Assembly: GCF_019711655.1 (NCBI RefSeq)
Contig: NZ_JAIGNU010000002.1
Coordinates: forward strand, 620,001-684,000
Reading direction: 5' to 3'
DNA: 64,000 nucleotides
From: Qipengyuania mesophila
GTDB taxonomy: Bacteria; Pseudomonadota; Alphaproteobacteria; Sphingomonadales; Sphingomonadaceae
In this document: positions 9,090 to 21,729 of the stretch, piece after piece
Position numbering within the stretch: position 1 is the stretch's first letter
Layout: every line of letters starts with the position of its first letter
Made by a program: the position numbers and the translations under genes
The notes under the pieces: model-generated
Seen by the model: only the letters and a program-made list of their open reading frames with translations
What the model was told of the DNA's origin: nothing
The model's database searches: none

Positions 9090-10661
9090 TCACGCCATGC
9101 TGGGATCGTTCCATGCCAGCACCGGCCTTCTCGCCGCCTGCGTTTCGTCGAGTCGGCGGCGCGGCGCGTAATGCGGCGCAGTCTTGAGGCTCTCGTCGCC
9201 CGCCTTGGCCCGTTCGGCAACGCTGCGCAGCGCGACTATGAACTGGTCGAGCGCGGCCTTGCTCTCGGTTTCGGTCGGTTCGACCAGCATCGCGCCGTGG
9301 ACGACCAGCGGGAAATACATGGTCATCGGGTGGTATCCCTCGTCGATCATCGCCTTGGCGAGATCGAGTGTCGAGAGCCCTTCGGCGAAACCCTTATCGC
9401 TGAACAGTGCCTCATGCATGCAGGGCCCGCTCGGCCCGAAGGGCGCATCGAGCATATCCTCCAGGCTGCGCAACACATAGTTGGCATTGAGCACGGCATC
9501 CTCGGCGACCTGCTTCAGCCCGTCGGCGCCGTGGCTGAGGATATAGGCGAGCGCGCGGGTGAACATGCCCATCTGGCCGTGGAACGCGGTCATCCGGCCG
9601 AAGGCCTTGGTGTGCTCGAATTCGGCAGCGTTCTCTTCCTCGACGAGGTGGACGATGCCATCCCCGTCGCGCGCGGTGAAGGGCAGCGGGCCATAGGGGC
9701 TGAGCGCTTCGGACAGCACCACCGGCCCCGAACCCGGTCCGCCGCCGCCATGCGGGGTGGAGAAGGTCTTGTGCAGATTGATGTGCATCGCATCGACGCC
9801 GAGGTCGCCGGGGCGGACCTTGCCGACGATGGCGTTGAAGTTCGCGCCGTCGCAATAAACGAAGCCGCCCGCCGCATGGACCGCGTCGGAAATCGCCTTC
9901 ATGTCGCGCTCGAACAGCCCGCATGTGTTCGGATTGGTGATCATCACGCCGGCGACGTCGGGGCCGAGGCGGGCCTTCAGGGCTTCGAGATCGACGCGTC
10001 CCTCGGGCGTCGCGGGAATATCCTCGACCTTGTAGCCGGCGAAGGCGGCGGTGGCGGGATTGGTGCCATGCGCGCTCTCCGGCACCAGGATCACCTCGCG
10101 CGCATCGCCGCGCGCTTCGAGCGCGGCGCGAATGCACAGGATACCGCACAGTTCGCCATGCGCGCCCGCCTTGGGGCTCATCGCGACGCCGTGCATGCCG
10201 GTGAGGTCGAGCAGCCAGAAAGCGAGTTCGTTGATCACTTCCAAAGCGCCGCGGACGGTGTCGACCGGCTGCAGCGGGTGCACGTCGGCGAAGCCGGGCA
10301 TGCGCGCGATCTTCTCGTTGAGACGCGGGTTGTGCTTCATCGTGCACGAGCCCAGCGGGAAGAGTCCGAGGTCGATCGCGTAGTTCTGGCGGCTTAGCCG
10401 GGTGTAGTGCCGGATCGTTTCGGGCTCGGAAAGGCCAGGAAGGCCGATCGCAGCCTCGCGGTCGAAGCCGCCGAGGCGGTTGGTCCCGCCCTTCGGCTCG
10501 GGCAGGTCGACGCCGGTCGTCTCGACATGGCCGATTTCGAACAGCAGCGGTTCTTCGAGCATCAGCGCGCGGTTGCCGGTGGCGGTGTCGGGACCACTCA
10601 TTGCGTTGTGGCCTTCGACCGGCGTGCCGGGCTTCCAGCCCGATGCGTTGGGCGTGCTCAT
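9090..10661 (-). CDS. gcvPB: Glycine dehydrogenase (decarboxylating) subunit 2
   Basis: A 523-residue PLP-dependent subunit of the glycine cleavage P-protein. With GcvPA it decarboxylates glycine and passes the aminomethyl group to lipoyl-GcvH. The PLP lysine lies in NLHKTFSTPHGGGG, followed by the glycine-rich segment typical of this subunit. Length is normal for the split form. It is the last gene of gcvT-gcvH-gcvPA-gcvPB and its ATG overlaps the gcvPA stop (ATGA), which should keep the two subunits in equal amounts. Expression is expected to depend on the glycine riboswitch ahead of gcvT. Confidence 0.97.
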   Translation of the reverse strand: MSTPNASGWKPGTPVEGHNAMSGPDTATGNRALMLEEPLLFEIGHVETTGVDLPEPKGGTNRLGGFDREAAIGLPGLSEPETIRHYTRLSRQNYAIDLGLFPLGSCTMKHNPRLNEKIARMPGFADVHPLQPVDTVRGALEVINELAFWLLDLTGMHGVAMSPKAGAHGELCGILCIRAALEARGDAREVILVPESAHGTNPATAAFAGYKVEDIPATPEGRVDLEALKARLGPDVAGVMITNPNTCGLFERDMKAISDAVHAAGGFVYCDGANFNAIVGKVRPGDLGVDAMHINLHKTFSTPHGGGGPGSGPVVLSEALSPYGPLPFTARDGDGIVHLVEEENAAEFEHTKAFGRMTAFHGQMGMFTRALAYILSHGADGLKQVAEDAVLNANYVLRSLEDMLDAPFGPSGPCMHEALFSDKGFAEGLSTLDLAKAMIDEGYHPMTMYFPLVVHGAMLVEPTETESKAALDQFIVALRSVAERAKAGDESLKTAPHYAPRRRLDETQAARRPVLAWNDPSMA

Positions 10662-12025
10662 GCCAGCACCTCCTCGAGTGCGGAGGCAAGCGTTTCCACA
10701 TCCTCCTCGGTGGTGGTTTCGGTGACCGCGACGAGCAGGCCGTTGGCGAGGCCGTCATTGCCCGGGAACAGGCGGCCGAGCGAAACGCCCGCGAGGATGT
10801 CGCGTTTGGTCAGGTCGCGCACGATGCCGCGAGCGTCGCCCTCGAGCAGAAGGGTGAACTCGTTGAAAAAGCTGTCGTTGAGCACCGTGACGCCGGGCAC
10901 CTTGGCCAGCCGGTCGGCGGCGAGGCAGGCGAGGCGGTGGTTCTCCATCGCCAGCCGGCGGAGGCCCTTTTCGCCCAGCAGCGTCATGTGGACGCTGAAG
11001 GCGAGCGCGCAGAGGCCCGAATTGGTGCAGATGTTCGAGGTCGCCTTCTCGCGGCGGATATGCTGCTCGCGGGTCGAGAGCGTCAGCACGAAACCGCGCT
11101 TGCCTTCGGCATCCTGCGTCTCGCCGCACAGACGGCCCGGCATCATGCGAACGTGCTTCTCGTCGCGCACTGCGAAGAGCCCGAGATAGGGGCCGCCGAA
11201 TTGCAGGCCGACGCCGATCGCCTGACCCTCGCCGACGACGATGTCGGCGCCCAACTCGCCTGGCGAGGCGACCGCGCCCAGCGCAACCGGTTCGGTGTTG
11301 ACGGCGATCAGCAATGCACCCTTCTCATGCGCCGCCTTGGCGATCTTCGCGAGGTCGGGCAGGCGGCCGAGAATGTCGGGATATTGCACCACGACGCAGC
11401 TCGTATCCTCGTCGATCCGGGCGATGAGGCCGTCGTCGTCGGGCTTGGGCGTCAGGCTCGGCGGGCCGCCGGCGATCTCGTCGTCGGTGAACTTGGCCAT
11501 GGTCCTGACGACCTCGGCATAGTGCGGGTGCAGCGCGCCCGAGAGCACGACCTTGCGCTTCTTGCCGCGCGCCACGCGCCCGGCCATCGCCACCGCTTCC
11601 CAGCAGGCGGTCGAGCCGTCGTACATCGAGGCGTTCGCCACCGCGCAGCCATAGAGCCGCGCGACCTGCGTCTGGAACTCGAACAGCATCTGCAGCGTGC
11701 CCTGCGCGATCTCGGGCTGGTAGGGCGTATAGGCGGTCAGGAACTCGCCGCGCTGGATGATGTGGTCGACGGAGGCCGGGATGTGATGCTTGTAGGCGCC
11801 TGCCCCGAGGAAGAAGGCCGCATCTGCCGCCGCGAGGTTCTTCTTCGACAGCCGCCGCATGTGCTTTTCGACCGCCATCTCGCTGGCGTGCATCGGCAGC
11901 CCCTCGATCGGGCCGTTGAGCCGGGCCTCCTCGGGCACATCGACGAACAGCGCGTCCACATCGGGCGCGCCGATCACATCGAGCATCGCCGAACGGTCGG
12001 TATCGGTCAGGGGTAGGTAGCGCAT
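10658..12025 (-). CDS. gcvPA: Glycine dehydrogenase (decarboxylating) subunit 1
   Basis: The 455-residue N-terminal half of the split P-protein starts MRYLPLTDTDRSAMLDVIG, as is usual for the family. It carries the conserved YTPYQPEIAQGTLQ and DGSTACWEA segments and lacks the PLP lysine, which is in GcvPB. It forms the heterotetramer with GcvPB that decarboxylates glycine in the cytoplasm. A 93-bp gap containing an inverted repeat separates it from gcvH, while it overlaps gcvPB by 4 bp. Confidence 0.97.
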   Translation of the reverse strand: MRYLPLTDTDRSAMLDVIGAPDVDALFVDVPEEARLNGPIEGLPMHASEMAVEKHMRRLSKKNLAAADAAFFLGAGAYKHHIPASVDHIIQRGEFLTAYTPYQPEIAQGTLQMLFEFQTQVARLYGCAVANASMYDGSTACWEAVAMAGRVARGKKRKVVLSGALHPHYAEVVRTMAKFTDDEIAGGPPSLTPKPDDDGLIARIDEDTSCVVVQYPDILGRLPDLAKIAKAAHEKGALLIAVNTEPVALGAVASPGELGADIVVGEGQAIGVGLQFGGPYLGLFAVRDEKHVRMMPGRLCGETQDAEGKRGFVLTLSTREQHIRREKATSNICTNSGLCALAFSVHMTLLGEKGLRRLAMENHRLACLAADRLAKVPGVTVLNDSFFNEFTLLLEGDARGIVRDLTKRDILAGVSLGRLFPGNDGLANGLLVAVTETTTEEDVETLASALEEVLA

Positions 12026-12040
12026 TTCAGTCCCTTGTGC

Positions 12041-12110
12041 GTCCCAGCAAAGGCTGGGGCCTCATGCAGTTTGGCGCTCGGCCGAAAGAGACCCCAGCCT
12101 ACGCCGGGGT
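12041..12110. repeat. REP-like palindromic element between gcvH and gcvPA
   Basis: The only sizeable gap inside the gcv operon holds nested inverted repeats. AGGCTGGGG at 12051-12059 pairs perfectly with CCCCAGCCT at 12092-12100. The left half also forms its own hairpin (CCCAGC, loop AAAG, GCTGGG, 12043-12058), and the right half is CCCCAGCCTACGCCGGGG. CCAGCnnnGGCTGG-type dispersed repeats are common between genes in sphingomonads. It may act as an mRNA-stabilising or attenuating structure. Copy number in the genome is unknown from this window. Confidence 0.6.
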
Positions 12111-12118
12111 TCGGGTGC

Positions 12119-12499
12119 CTAGAGCCCGTCGCAGAAACTCTTGTAGGCGGTCTCGTCCATCAGTCCTTCGAACTGCGACTTGTCGCCGATCGTCATCTTG
12201 AAGAACCAGCCGTCTTCCTCGGGCGAGGTGTTGACCAGCGCTGGATCGTCTTCGAGCGCACCGTTGGTTTCCACCACCTCGCCGCTGATCGGCGCGTAGA
12301 CGTCGCTCGCCGCCTTTACGCTTTCGACCACGGCGGCATCCTTGCCCTTGTCGATCACGGTGCCGACGTCAGGCAGTTCGACGAAGACGATGTCACCCAG
12401 CTGGCCTTGTGCGTAATCGGTGATGCCGACGGTGGCGGTGTCGCCCTCGACGTCGATCCATTCATGCTCGTCGGTGAAGTATCGGGCCATTTCGATCAT
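12119..12499 (-). CDS. gcvH: Glycine cleavage system H protein
   Basis: A 126-residue lipoyl carrier protein. The lipoylated lysine is in [14 protein letters not shown], and the sequence has the family features [15 protein letters not shown] and [12 protein letters not shown]. It shuttles the aminomethyl group from P-protein to T-protein. The ATG at 12499 overlaps the gcvT stop (ATGA). An internal ATG at 12490 ([11 protein letters not shown]) is a possible alternative start and would fit the usual N-terminus better. Confidence 0.97.
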   Translation of the reverse strand: MIEMARYFTDEHEWIDVEGDTATVGITDYAQGQLGDIVFVELPDVGTVIDKGKDAAVVESVKAASDVYAPISGEVVETNGALEDDPALVNTSPEEDGWFFKMTIGDKSQFEGLMDETAYKSFCDGL

Positions 12500-13671
12500 T
12501 TCCCTCTGTGATAGCGATGGGGGACGAAGGGCAGCTTGGCGACCTTCGCGGGCAGTCTCTTGTTACGAACCTCGACCTCGAGATCGGTTCCCTCTTCGGC
12601 CAGCGCGGTGTCGACGTAACCCATGGCGATGGGCCGTTCGAGCGTAGGCGAGAAGCCGCCCGAGGTGACGCGACCGACCTGCTTGTCGCCCGAGTAGATG
12701 AGAGCGCCTTCGCGGGCGGGCATGCGGCCTTCGATGGCGAGGCCGACGCGCTTCTGCGCGGGGCCGTCGGCGAGCACCTTCATCACCTTCTCGTGGCCCA
12801 TCCAGCCACCTTCCTCGCGACGCTTCCTGGTCAGCGCGAAACCGAGATCGGCGGACACCGGGTCGGTCTCGGTGGTGATATCGTGGCCGTAGAGCGGCAG
12901 GCCCGCCTCGAGGCGCAGGCTGTCGCGCGCGCCGAGGCCGATCGGGCGCACTTCGATTTCGGCGCAGAGCCGGTCGGCGAGAGCCTCGGCGAATTCGGCC
13001 GGGACCGAGATCTCGAAGCCGTCTTCGCCGGTGTACCCCGAGCGCGTGATGCGCAGCGGCCATTCGCCGAAATCGTGGGTCACGCTTTCCATGAAGACCA
13101 TGTCGTCGATGACGTTGCGCATGACGCGGTTGAGCGCGGTTGCCGCATTTGGGCCCTGCAGCGCGACCAGCGCCTGGTCGTCCATGTGGGTGAGCGTCAC
13201 AGCGTCGTCGAGATGCTCGCGCAGGTGGCCGATGTCGTCCCACTTGGTCGCGCCGTTGACGACGAGGTAGTAGGCCGGCTCGCCCCAATGCCCTTCCGTG
13301 CCTTGCTCTTCGTCACCCTCGATCCACGGAGTGGCGTTGGTGACCATGAGATCGTCGCGGATGCCGCCATCCTCGTCGACCAGCAGCGAATAGCGCACCT
13401 TGCCCGGCTTGAGCGAGGCGATCGCGCCGGGGAGCAGCTTTTCGAGCTCCTCGGCCGCCTTGTCGCCAGTGACCATCAGCTGGCCCATGTGGCTGACGTC
13501 GAACAGGCCCGCCTGGTTGCGCGTCCAGTTGTGCTCGGCGACGATGCCCTCGAACTGGATCGGCATGTGGTAGCCCGCAAAGGCCACCATGCGCGCACCC
13601 TTGCGGCGGTGCCACGCATCGAGCGGCAACGTCTCGATTTCCGGCTCTTCGAAGTCTTCCTGGTCGCTCAT
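12496..13671 (-). CDS. gcvT: Glycine cleavage aminomethyltransferase (T protein)
   Basis: The T protein transfers the methylene group to tetrahydrofolate, giving 5,10-methylene-THF and ammonia. The sequence shows [25 protein letters not shown], and the folate-binding region [14 protein letters not shown]. From the start chosen ([10 protein letters not shown], with GGGA six bases upstream) it is 391 residues, normal for the family. In-frame ATGs at 13722 and 13689 would add up to 17 residues, but the former abuts the end of the riboswitch. It is the first gene of the gcv operon and directly under the glycine riboswitch. Its product is the substrate of MetF, encoded upstream on the same strand. 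Confidence 0.95.
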   Translation of the reverse strand: MSDQEDFEEPEIETLPLDAWHRRKGARMVAFAGYHMPIQFEGIVAEHNWTRNQAGLFDVSHMGQLMVTGDKAAEELEKLLPGAIASLKPGKVRYSLLVDEDGGIRDDLMVTNATPWIEGDEEQGTEGHWGEPAYYLVVNGATKWDDIGHLREHLDDAVTLTHMDDQALVALQGPNAATALNRVMRNVIDDMVFMESVTHDFGEWPLRITRSGYTGEDGFEISVPAEFAEALADRLCAEIEVRPIGLGARDSLRLEAGLPLYGHDITTETDPVSADLGFALTRKRREEGGWMGHEKVMKVLADGPAQKRVGLAIEGRMPAREGALIYSGDKQVGRVTSGGFSPTLERPIAMGYVDTALAEEGTDLEVEVRNKRLPAKVAKLPFVPHRYHRGK

Positions 13672-13724
13672 CAACAATCCCGACAGCATGGCGGCCCCGT
13701 TGCCGGAGCGGCGAAAATCCATGC

Positions 13725-13915
13725 CCCCTCTGTCGGGAAACCTGAGAGACTGGCACGCAGATGAGCGCGCTTACCCCTTCGGTGGCCCCGGGCGCGAATT
13801 GCTCGGGACGCTTTCCAGAGTGTCGATGGCAACGCACGGTCCTGAGGCCTGAGAGTTTCCGGGGCGGTTGCTCCTTCGGCGCCGGATGGACATCGCCAGC
13901 CGGTCTCTCCCGTGC
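13725..13915 (-). promoter_or_regulatory. Tandem glycine riboswitch upstream of gcvT
   Basis: Read on the minus strand, two aptamers follow each other. The first begins with GGGAGAGACC (13911-13902), has GCCGAAGGAGCAA, and closes with CTCTCAGG (13855-13848). The second has CACCGAAGGGGTAA, closes with CTCTCAGG (13748-13741) and ends in GACAGAGGGG just before gcvT. These are the conserved cores of the glycine aptamer. Both halves look intact, so cooperative glycine-induced expression of gcvTHP is expected. A weak TTGACG at 13983-13978 could be the -35 of its promoter. Confidence 0.93.
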
Positions 13916-14001
13916 GCGCCCGCGGCAGAATCGCTTCCACCGCCGACGCGAAATGCCCTGCGCGAAAGCGATGAGGGCGTCAATCCGCCTGCCCCCGGTT
14001 T

Positions 14002-14985
14002 TTAGCGCCAACGCTGGTGGATCACCATGTCGGGCGAATAGAAGTTGAGATATTGCGCCAGGCGCGGCCGGTCGGAGCGATTGGGGCTGGCGCCGTGCGG
14101 CAGGTCCTGCCGCCAGACGACCAGATCGCCCGCGCGGCCGGCCACGTGGTGCTGACCGGCATGGAGGTCGACCGCGCGCGGGTCGGAATCCGGTCCCATT
14201 TCGTCCAGCCAGTCCTCGATCCGCTTGTGGAAGCCGGGCACGCAGCGAAAGGCACCCATGTCGGCGCTCGTGTCCACGAGGTAGAGTACGGCCTGCGTCC
14301 CGAAGGGGATCGGCTGCGCAAGGCTGACGTCCCAGTGCAGGTCGGACCCAGCAAATTCGTGACCCGGCCGCTCGGGCGGATTGAAGCCTATGCGATCGAT
14401 CGTGCACCACAGGTTCTCGGTCTCCCACAATTGCGCGAAGGCCTTCATGATGCGGGGAGAGCGACGCGCTGCCTCCAGCACGGGATGCTGGAAACGGGCG
14501 ACCATGATCCCGTCCTCGCGCGGGGAGTACCAGCTGTCGGGATCGTCCGGCGTACCACCCACTTCCGCCCAGACGAGGTCGCGGACGGCAGCGATTTCGT
14601 CGGGTCCGATGGCGTCGGGCAGCACGACATAGCCATGCTCGTCCCAGTGGCGCAGCGCCGCTTCGTCGAATACTGCTTCGGCGTTCTTGATCGCGGCGAG
14701 CCGGGCCTTCGCTTCCTCGCCGGGCTCGATCTCGTAGAGCCAGGCATGGAAGCGGTCGACCAGCACGGGGTCGGGCAGGCCCGCCGTCTCGACAATCCAG
14801 CGGGTGAACTCGGGAAAGGAAGGCCGTTCGAGGATCAGCTTGCGATAGGCCTGCTGGTTGCCGAGGCCGAGTGTGTCGAGCAGCAGTTTGACGACCTTCT
14901 CGTCGAGCTTCATCGCTCCTTCGACGTGGCTCGCCCAGAACTCCTCGAGGCACGCCACGTCGAGTTCGGCGCCGACCTCGCTCAT
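14002..14985 (-). CDS. PhyH (phytanoyl-CoA dioxygenase) family protein
   Basis: A 327-residue Fe(II)/2-oxoglutarate oxygenase candidate. The N-terminal third is helical. The PhyH core starts near residue 120 (HWDEHGYVVLPDAIGPDEI), with iron ligands likely in HWDVS (near residue 215) and PHGASPNRSDRPRLAQY near the C-terminus, where the Arg would hold 2-oxoglutarate. No signal peptide, so cytoplasmic. Its ATG overlaps the stop of the serine hydrolase gene (ATGA), making it the last gene of the met operon transcript. The family includes ectoine hydroxylase and many small-molecule oxygenases; the substrate is unknown. Confidence 0.85.
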   Translation of the reverse strand: MSEVGAELDVACLEEFWASHVEGAMKLDEKVVKLLLDTLGLGNQQAYRKLILERPSFPEFTRWIVETAGLPDPVLVDRFHAWLYEIEPGEEAKARLAAIKNAEAVFDEAALRHWDEHGYVVLPDAIGPDEIAAVRDLVWAEVGGTPDDPDSWYSPREDGIMVARFQHPVLEAARRSPRIMKAFAQLWETENLWCTIDRIGFNPPERPGHEFAGSDLHWDVSLAQPIPFGTQAVLYLVDTSADMGAFRCVPGFHKRIEDWLDEMGPDSDPRAVDLHAGQHHVAGRAGDLVVWRQDLPHGASPNRSDRPRLAQYLNFYSPDMVIHQRWR

Positions 14986-16160
14986 CGATCGGACGCCGCC
15001 AGTGCACGGCGCACGAGCGCAACCTCTTCGGGGGCGAACCCGCCGCTGTCTTCCTCGACGGGCTCGGGCACGGCGGTGACGAAATAGGCCATGCCGCGAC
15101 CACCCTCCACGTCCATCCACAGGCCCGAGCGCAGGCCGTAGGCTTCGCCCGCGTGGCCGATGCGGGGGCGCCCGTCGCCGAACAGCGTATCGTTGCAACC
15201 GTGCCCCGGTACCTCGATCATCTGGATGCCGGCGCCATAGCCGCAGAAGAAATCCGCATCTGTCGGCGTCGCCATCATCGAGAAAATGAGTTCGGCCAGC
15301 ACGCGTCCGGAAAATACGCCCGGCCGCGACGTCTGGATCAATGCTTGCCCGAGCTTCGCCAGATCCATCATGCCGATGCGTACCCCGCCCTGGGGCGAGA
15401 AGATCGAGGCATTGGTGCCGGGGACATAGTCCTCAAGGGAACAGGCCTCGCCATCCGCGACGGGGATCGTGCAATGCGGGGGGCGGTCGGCGGCATGGTC
15501 GCGCGCCACCTCGCCGGTGCTGCGGTAGAGGATGACGGCCCTCTCGGCCATTTCTTCCGAACAGCCGATCCAGTTGAGGCATGCCTCGATGCCGAGCGGT
15601 GCGAACACCGCGCGCTCGACCAGCCGGTCGTAGCGCTCTCCGCTCGCCGCCTCGAGCACCGTCGCCACCACGGGCGAGCCGAGATTGGCATATTCGAACG
15701 GCGCCTCGCCGGGAGGCGCATCGGCGTACCAGGCGCGCGGATTGGCAAGCTTCGCCTGCAGGCTCTCACCCAGCGGGATCACGTAACCTGCATCGTCGCG
15801 CAGTCCCGACCGGTGCCGGAGCAGTTGACCCAGTGTGACACGCGCCTCCGGAAAACGCGGATTGCGCAGCGGCCAGCCGAGATAGTTCGACACGTCGGTG
15901 CCGAGATCGACTTTGCCTTCCTCGACCAGCCGCAGCGTCGCCAAGGCCATGACCAGCTTGGAAATGCTGGCGATCCGCACCGGATCGTTGGCCTCGACGG
16001 CTCGCCCGGTTTCGCGGTCCGCCAGTCCCTCGACGATTGTGGGTGTCGCAGTCTCGCGATCGAACACGACGGCGACCGCGGCCGGCTTCGCGCGATCAGG
16101 CCCAGCCACGGTGGTGCATCCGGCGAGCGAGAGAGCGGCGGCGAGCAGGGCTTTGCGCAT
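14982..16160 (-). CDS. Serine hydrolase lipoprotein, beta-lactamase (class C) family
   Basis: The 392-residue product has a lipoprotein signal (LLAAALSLAGC) and the serine beta-lactamase/penicillin-binding fold. SISK near residue 65 is the catalytic SxxK, and YANLG near residue 155 supplies the Tyr of the YxN motif. The rest matches the beta-lactamase-related esterase/peptidase group more than true AmpC. An in-frame TTG at 16196 would add 12 residues before the signal peptide and is less likely. The stop overlaps the PhyH start. Likely a periplasmic, lipid-anchored esterase or peptidase; drug resistance should not be assumed. Confidence 0.87.
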   Translation of the reverse strand: MRKALLAAALSLAGCTTVAGPDRAKPAAVAVVFDRETATPTIVEGLADRETGRAVEANDPVRIASISKLVMALATLRLVEEGKVDLGTDVSNYLGWPLRNPRFPEARVTLGQLLRHRSGLRDDAGYVIPLGESLQAKLANPRAWYADAPPGEAPFEYANLGSPVVATVLEAASGERYDRLVERAVFAPLGIEACLNWIGCSEEMAERAVILYRSTGEVARDHAADRPPHCTIPVADGEACSLEDYVPGTNASIFSPQGGVRIGMMDLAKLGQALIQTSRPGVFSGRVLAELIFSMMATPTDADFFCGYGAGIQMIEVPGHGCNDTLFGDGRPRIGHAGEAYGLRSGLWMDVEGGRGMAYFVTAVPEPVEEDSGGFAPEEVALVRRALAASDR

Positions 16161-16196
16161 CGCGCTTGGATGCCCTGCCCCCGTGCGCCAAGTCAA

Positions 16197-17128
16197 TCAG
16201 CGCCAGTTGAGCCAGACGAGGTAGAGGGCGGAGAACACGATCCATGCCCCGCCAGCCGTCTTCAGTCTCCGTGCGCCGAGCCAGAGCGCGATCGGGCGCG
16301 CGAGGAAGGCCCCGAGCATGGCGCCGGGCGCGGCAAGCAGGACCACCTCCCACTGCACCGTGCCCTCCTCGACATGCCAGACCAGCCCGGTGATACAGCT
16401 GATCGAGGAGATAACGCAGGCCGTGCCCACGCACAGCACCATCGGGTAATGCCGCAGGAAGAGGTAGAAGGCGACCAGCTCGCCGATCCCGACCGAGAAC
16501 AGCGCGGTGATTGCCCCGCCGGGGATCGCGATCAGGAGCAGCACGACAAGGTCGATTTTTGCTAGCTCGATGCGTTCGGGCGCGGTGCGGTTCACGGTCC
16601 AGGTGGCGACGATCAGCGCCAGGCCGAGCAGGATCGAGAAGCTCTTGTAGCCGAGCAGGACCGCATGCGCATCGAAGGCCAAGAGGCGCTGCGTCGCCAG
16701 CATCGCCGGCAGCGAGAGCGCCAGCACTGCACCGCAGACCAGCCAGTAGTCGCGCGGCCTCGCGCGCGCCTCGAGCGCGGCGGGCACATGCTGGTGATAG
16801 AGCCGGTCGGTCCATCGCAGCCCCCCGAGGCTCATTCCGAAGGCCTGGATGCCCATCGACACCGCGACCACTTGCAGCGGGTCGAGCGCCATGGTGCCAA
16901 GCTCGCGCAGCGCGTTGAACACCGGCACGAAGACAACTCCGCCGCCCGTTCCGCTGGCATTGGCGATGATCGCGCCGACGACGCCGACACCGGGCAGGAA
17001 CCGCAACCGCTCGAGCAGAGCCGGGTCGCGTGGAACCAGCCACCACAGCGACGCATAGGCGGCAAGCAGCACCGCCCCGCCGATCAGGGCAAGGCGCGAG
17101 CTGTGCGCCAGGGTCGGCTGGACGCGGT

Positions 17129-17153
<25 letters not shown>
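16197..17153 (-). CDS. TSUP (TauE/SafE) family membrane transporter
   Basis: A 318-residue protein with about eight membrane segments and the glycine-rich [13 protein letters not shown] loop of the TauE/SafE family near residue 65, repeated in the second half as [17 protein letters not shown]. The family moves sulfite, sulfonates and related anions across the inner membrane. The ATG at 17153 lies inside the 3-prime end of metH (25 bp overlap), so co-expression with methionine synthesis is likely. That context points to a sulfur compound as substrate, which is inference. Confidence 0.88.
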
Positions 17154-19753
<2,600 letters not shown>

Positions 19754-19756
19754 AAA

Positions 19757-20809
19757 TCAGGCAGCAATCGTAAAGGGTTCAAGACCGGCAAGGCGCATAT
19801 CGGGGGCGATGTTCGGCACTTTGCGCGGGGGCACACCGGCAACCTTTTTCGCAATGGCCGCGATATGTGCGGGCGTAGAGCCGCAGCAGCCGCCAAGTGC
19901 GTTGACACGGCCATTGTCGGCCCAGACGCGGATCAGCGCCGCAGTGGTCTCGGGGAGTTCGTCATACTCGCCGAGATCGTTGGGCAGCCCCGCATTGGGA
20001 TAGGCCATCAGATAGGTGTCGGCTATGTCCGACAGGATCTGGACATGCGGCCGCAGCTGCTCCGCCCCGAAGCTGCAATTGAGCCCGATCGTCAGCGGCT
20101 GGGCATGGCGCACCGTGTACCAGAAGGCCTCGACCGTATGGCCTGACAAGTTGCGGCCCGACAGGTCGGTGAGGGTCAGCGAGATCATCAGCGGGATGTC
20201 GCGACCGAGTTCGCGCTCAAGCTGCTTGACCGCCATGATCGCAGCCTTGCAGTTGAGCGTGTCGAAAACGGTCTCGATGAGGATGAAATCGGCTCCGCCC
20301 TCTACCAGCGCGCGCGCCTGTTCGACATAGACTTCCACGATCTCGTCATAGGTGACCTCGCGAAAACCCGGGTCCTCGACATCGGGCGAGAGCGAGAGAG
20401 TCTTGTTGGTCGGGCCCATCGCGCCCGCGACGAAGCGCGGCACGTCATCCTTCGCCGTTGCTTCGTCGATCGCCTCGCGGATGATGCGAGCGGCGGCGAC
20501 ATTGATCTCGTGGACGAGGTGTTCCGCGCCGTAATCGGCCTGGCTGATGCGGTTGGCGTTGAAGGTGTTGGTCGCCAGAATATGCGCACCGGCATCGATA
20601 TAGCTGTCGCAGATGGCCCGGATGACCTGTGGCTGGGTCAGATTGACGAGGTCGTTGTTACCCTTCTGGTCCCGCTCCAGCCCGGTATCGCCAGCATAGT
20701 CTTGCGGCGCGAGTTTGGCGCGCTGGATCTCGGTGCCGTAGGGCCCATCCTTGATCAGTATCCGCCGCCCCGCGGCGGCTTCGAACTCTTGTCGCTTGGA
20801 CATGTGCAT
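19757..20809 (-). CDS. metH: Methionine synthase, homocysteine-binding domain
   Basis: The 350-residue zinc homocysteine S-methyltransferase module of split MetH. Zinc ligands are visible in GLNCSFG and in the paired cysteines of GGCCGSTP near the C-terminus. The barrel begins [12 protein letters not shown]. Its start at 20809 overlaps the metF stop (ATGA); an ATG two codons later is an alternative. The gene ends 3 bp before the start of the large MetH part, so the two polypeptides are made together and should assemble. Confidence 0.95.
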   Translation of the reverse strand: MHMSKRQEFEAAAGRRILIKDGPYGTEIQRAKLAPQDYAGDTGLERDQKGNNDLVNLTQPQVIRAICDSYIDAGAHILATNTFNANRISQADYGAEHLVHEINVAAARIIREAIDEATAKDDVPRFVAGAMGPTNKTLSLSPDVEDPGFREVTYDEIVEVYVEQARALVEGGADFILIETVFDTLNCKAAIMAVKQLERELGRDIPLMISLTLTDLSGRNLSGHTVEAFWYTVRHAQPLTIGLNCSFGAEQLRPHVQILSDIADTYLMAYPNAGLPNDLGEYDELPETTAALIRVWADNGRVNALGGCCGSTPAHIAAIAKKVAGVPPRKVPNIAPDMRLAGLEPFTIAA

Positions 20810-21729
20810 CACGCTTTCGGGCGCAGGCCGAGCATATGGCAGATCGCATAGCTCAGCTCGGCGCGGTTGAGAGTGTAGAAGTGGAACTGGCGCACCCCGC
20901 CCGCATAGAGGCGGCGGCACAGTTCGGCGGCGATGGTCGCGCTCACCAGCTGGCGCGCCTCGGGCTTCTCGTCGAGCCCTTCGAACAATCCTTCCATCCA
21001 TGACGGGATGGCGGTGCCGCATAGGCCGCTCATCCGCTGGACCGCGGCGAAACTCAGCACGGGCATCACACCGGGGACGATTTCGCCCGCGATGCCCGCC
21101 GCGGCCGCCTTGTCGCGGAAATCGAAGAAACACTGCGGGTCGAAGAAGAACTGCGTGATGGCCCGCGTCGCCCCGGCATCGAACTTGGCCTTGAGATTGT
21201 CGAGATCGGCCTGGCGGTCGGGCGAATCCGGATGCACCTCGGGATAGGCGGCGACCGAAATCTCGAAATCGGCGATCCGCTTCAATCCGGCGATCAGTTC
21301 GACAGCATTGGCATAGCCGCCGGGATGCGGGGTGTATTGCCCGCCGCCGTCGGGCGCATCGCCGCGCAGAGCGACGATGTGGCGGATGCCCTCGTCCCAA
21401 TAGTGGCGCGCAATTTCATCGATCTGTTCGCGGGTCGCCTCGACGCAGGTCAGATGGGCCGCAGCGGGAATATGCGCCTCGTTCTGAATCCGGACGACCT
21501 GCTGGTGCGTGCGCTCGCGTGTCGTCCCACCCGCACCATAGGTGACGCTGGCAAAGCGCGGACCAAGCGGAGCGAGCGTTTCGACGCTGTGCCACAGCGT
21601 CTCGTTCATCTTTTCGTTCTTGGGCGGGAAGAACTCGAAACTCACCTCGATATCGCCCGGCAAGCCGGAGAAGAGCGGTGTCTCAAGCGCGCGGTGCGCT
21701 TCGCGCATCTGGTCCAACGTGGGGCTCAC
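20809..21729 (-). CDS. metF: 5,10-methylenetetrahydrofolate reductase
   Basis: MetF reduces methylene-THF to 5-methyl-THF, the methyl donor of MetH. The 306-residue flavoprotein barrel shows EVSFEFFPPKN, VTYGAGGTTRERT (folate/FAD motif), HIVALRGDAP and AGATRAITQFFFD. The start is taken as GTG at 21729, which overlaps the TGA of the ArsR-methyltransferase gene (GTGA) and gives the usual N-terminus; an open frame reaches 14 codons further up without support. It stands second in the methionine operon. Confidence 0.95.
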   Translation of the reverse strand: MSPTLDQMREAHRALETPLFSGLPGDIEVSFEFFPPKNEKMNETLWHSVETLAPLGPRFASVTYGAGGTTRERTHQQVVRIQNEAHIPAAAHLTCVEATREQIDEIARHYWDEGIRHIVALRGDAPDGGGQYTPHPGGYANAVELIAGLKRIADFEISVAAYPEVHPDSPDRQADLDNLKAKFDAGATRAITQFFFDPQCFFDFRDKAAAAGIAGEIVPGVMPVLSFAAVQRMSGLCGTAIPSWMEGLFEGLDEKPEARQLVSATIAAELCRRLYAGGVRQFHFYTLNRAELSYAICHMLGLRPKA

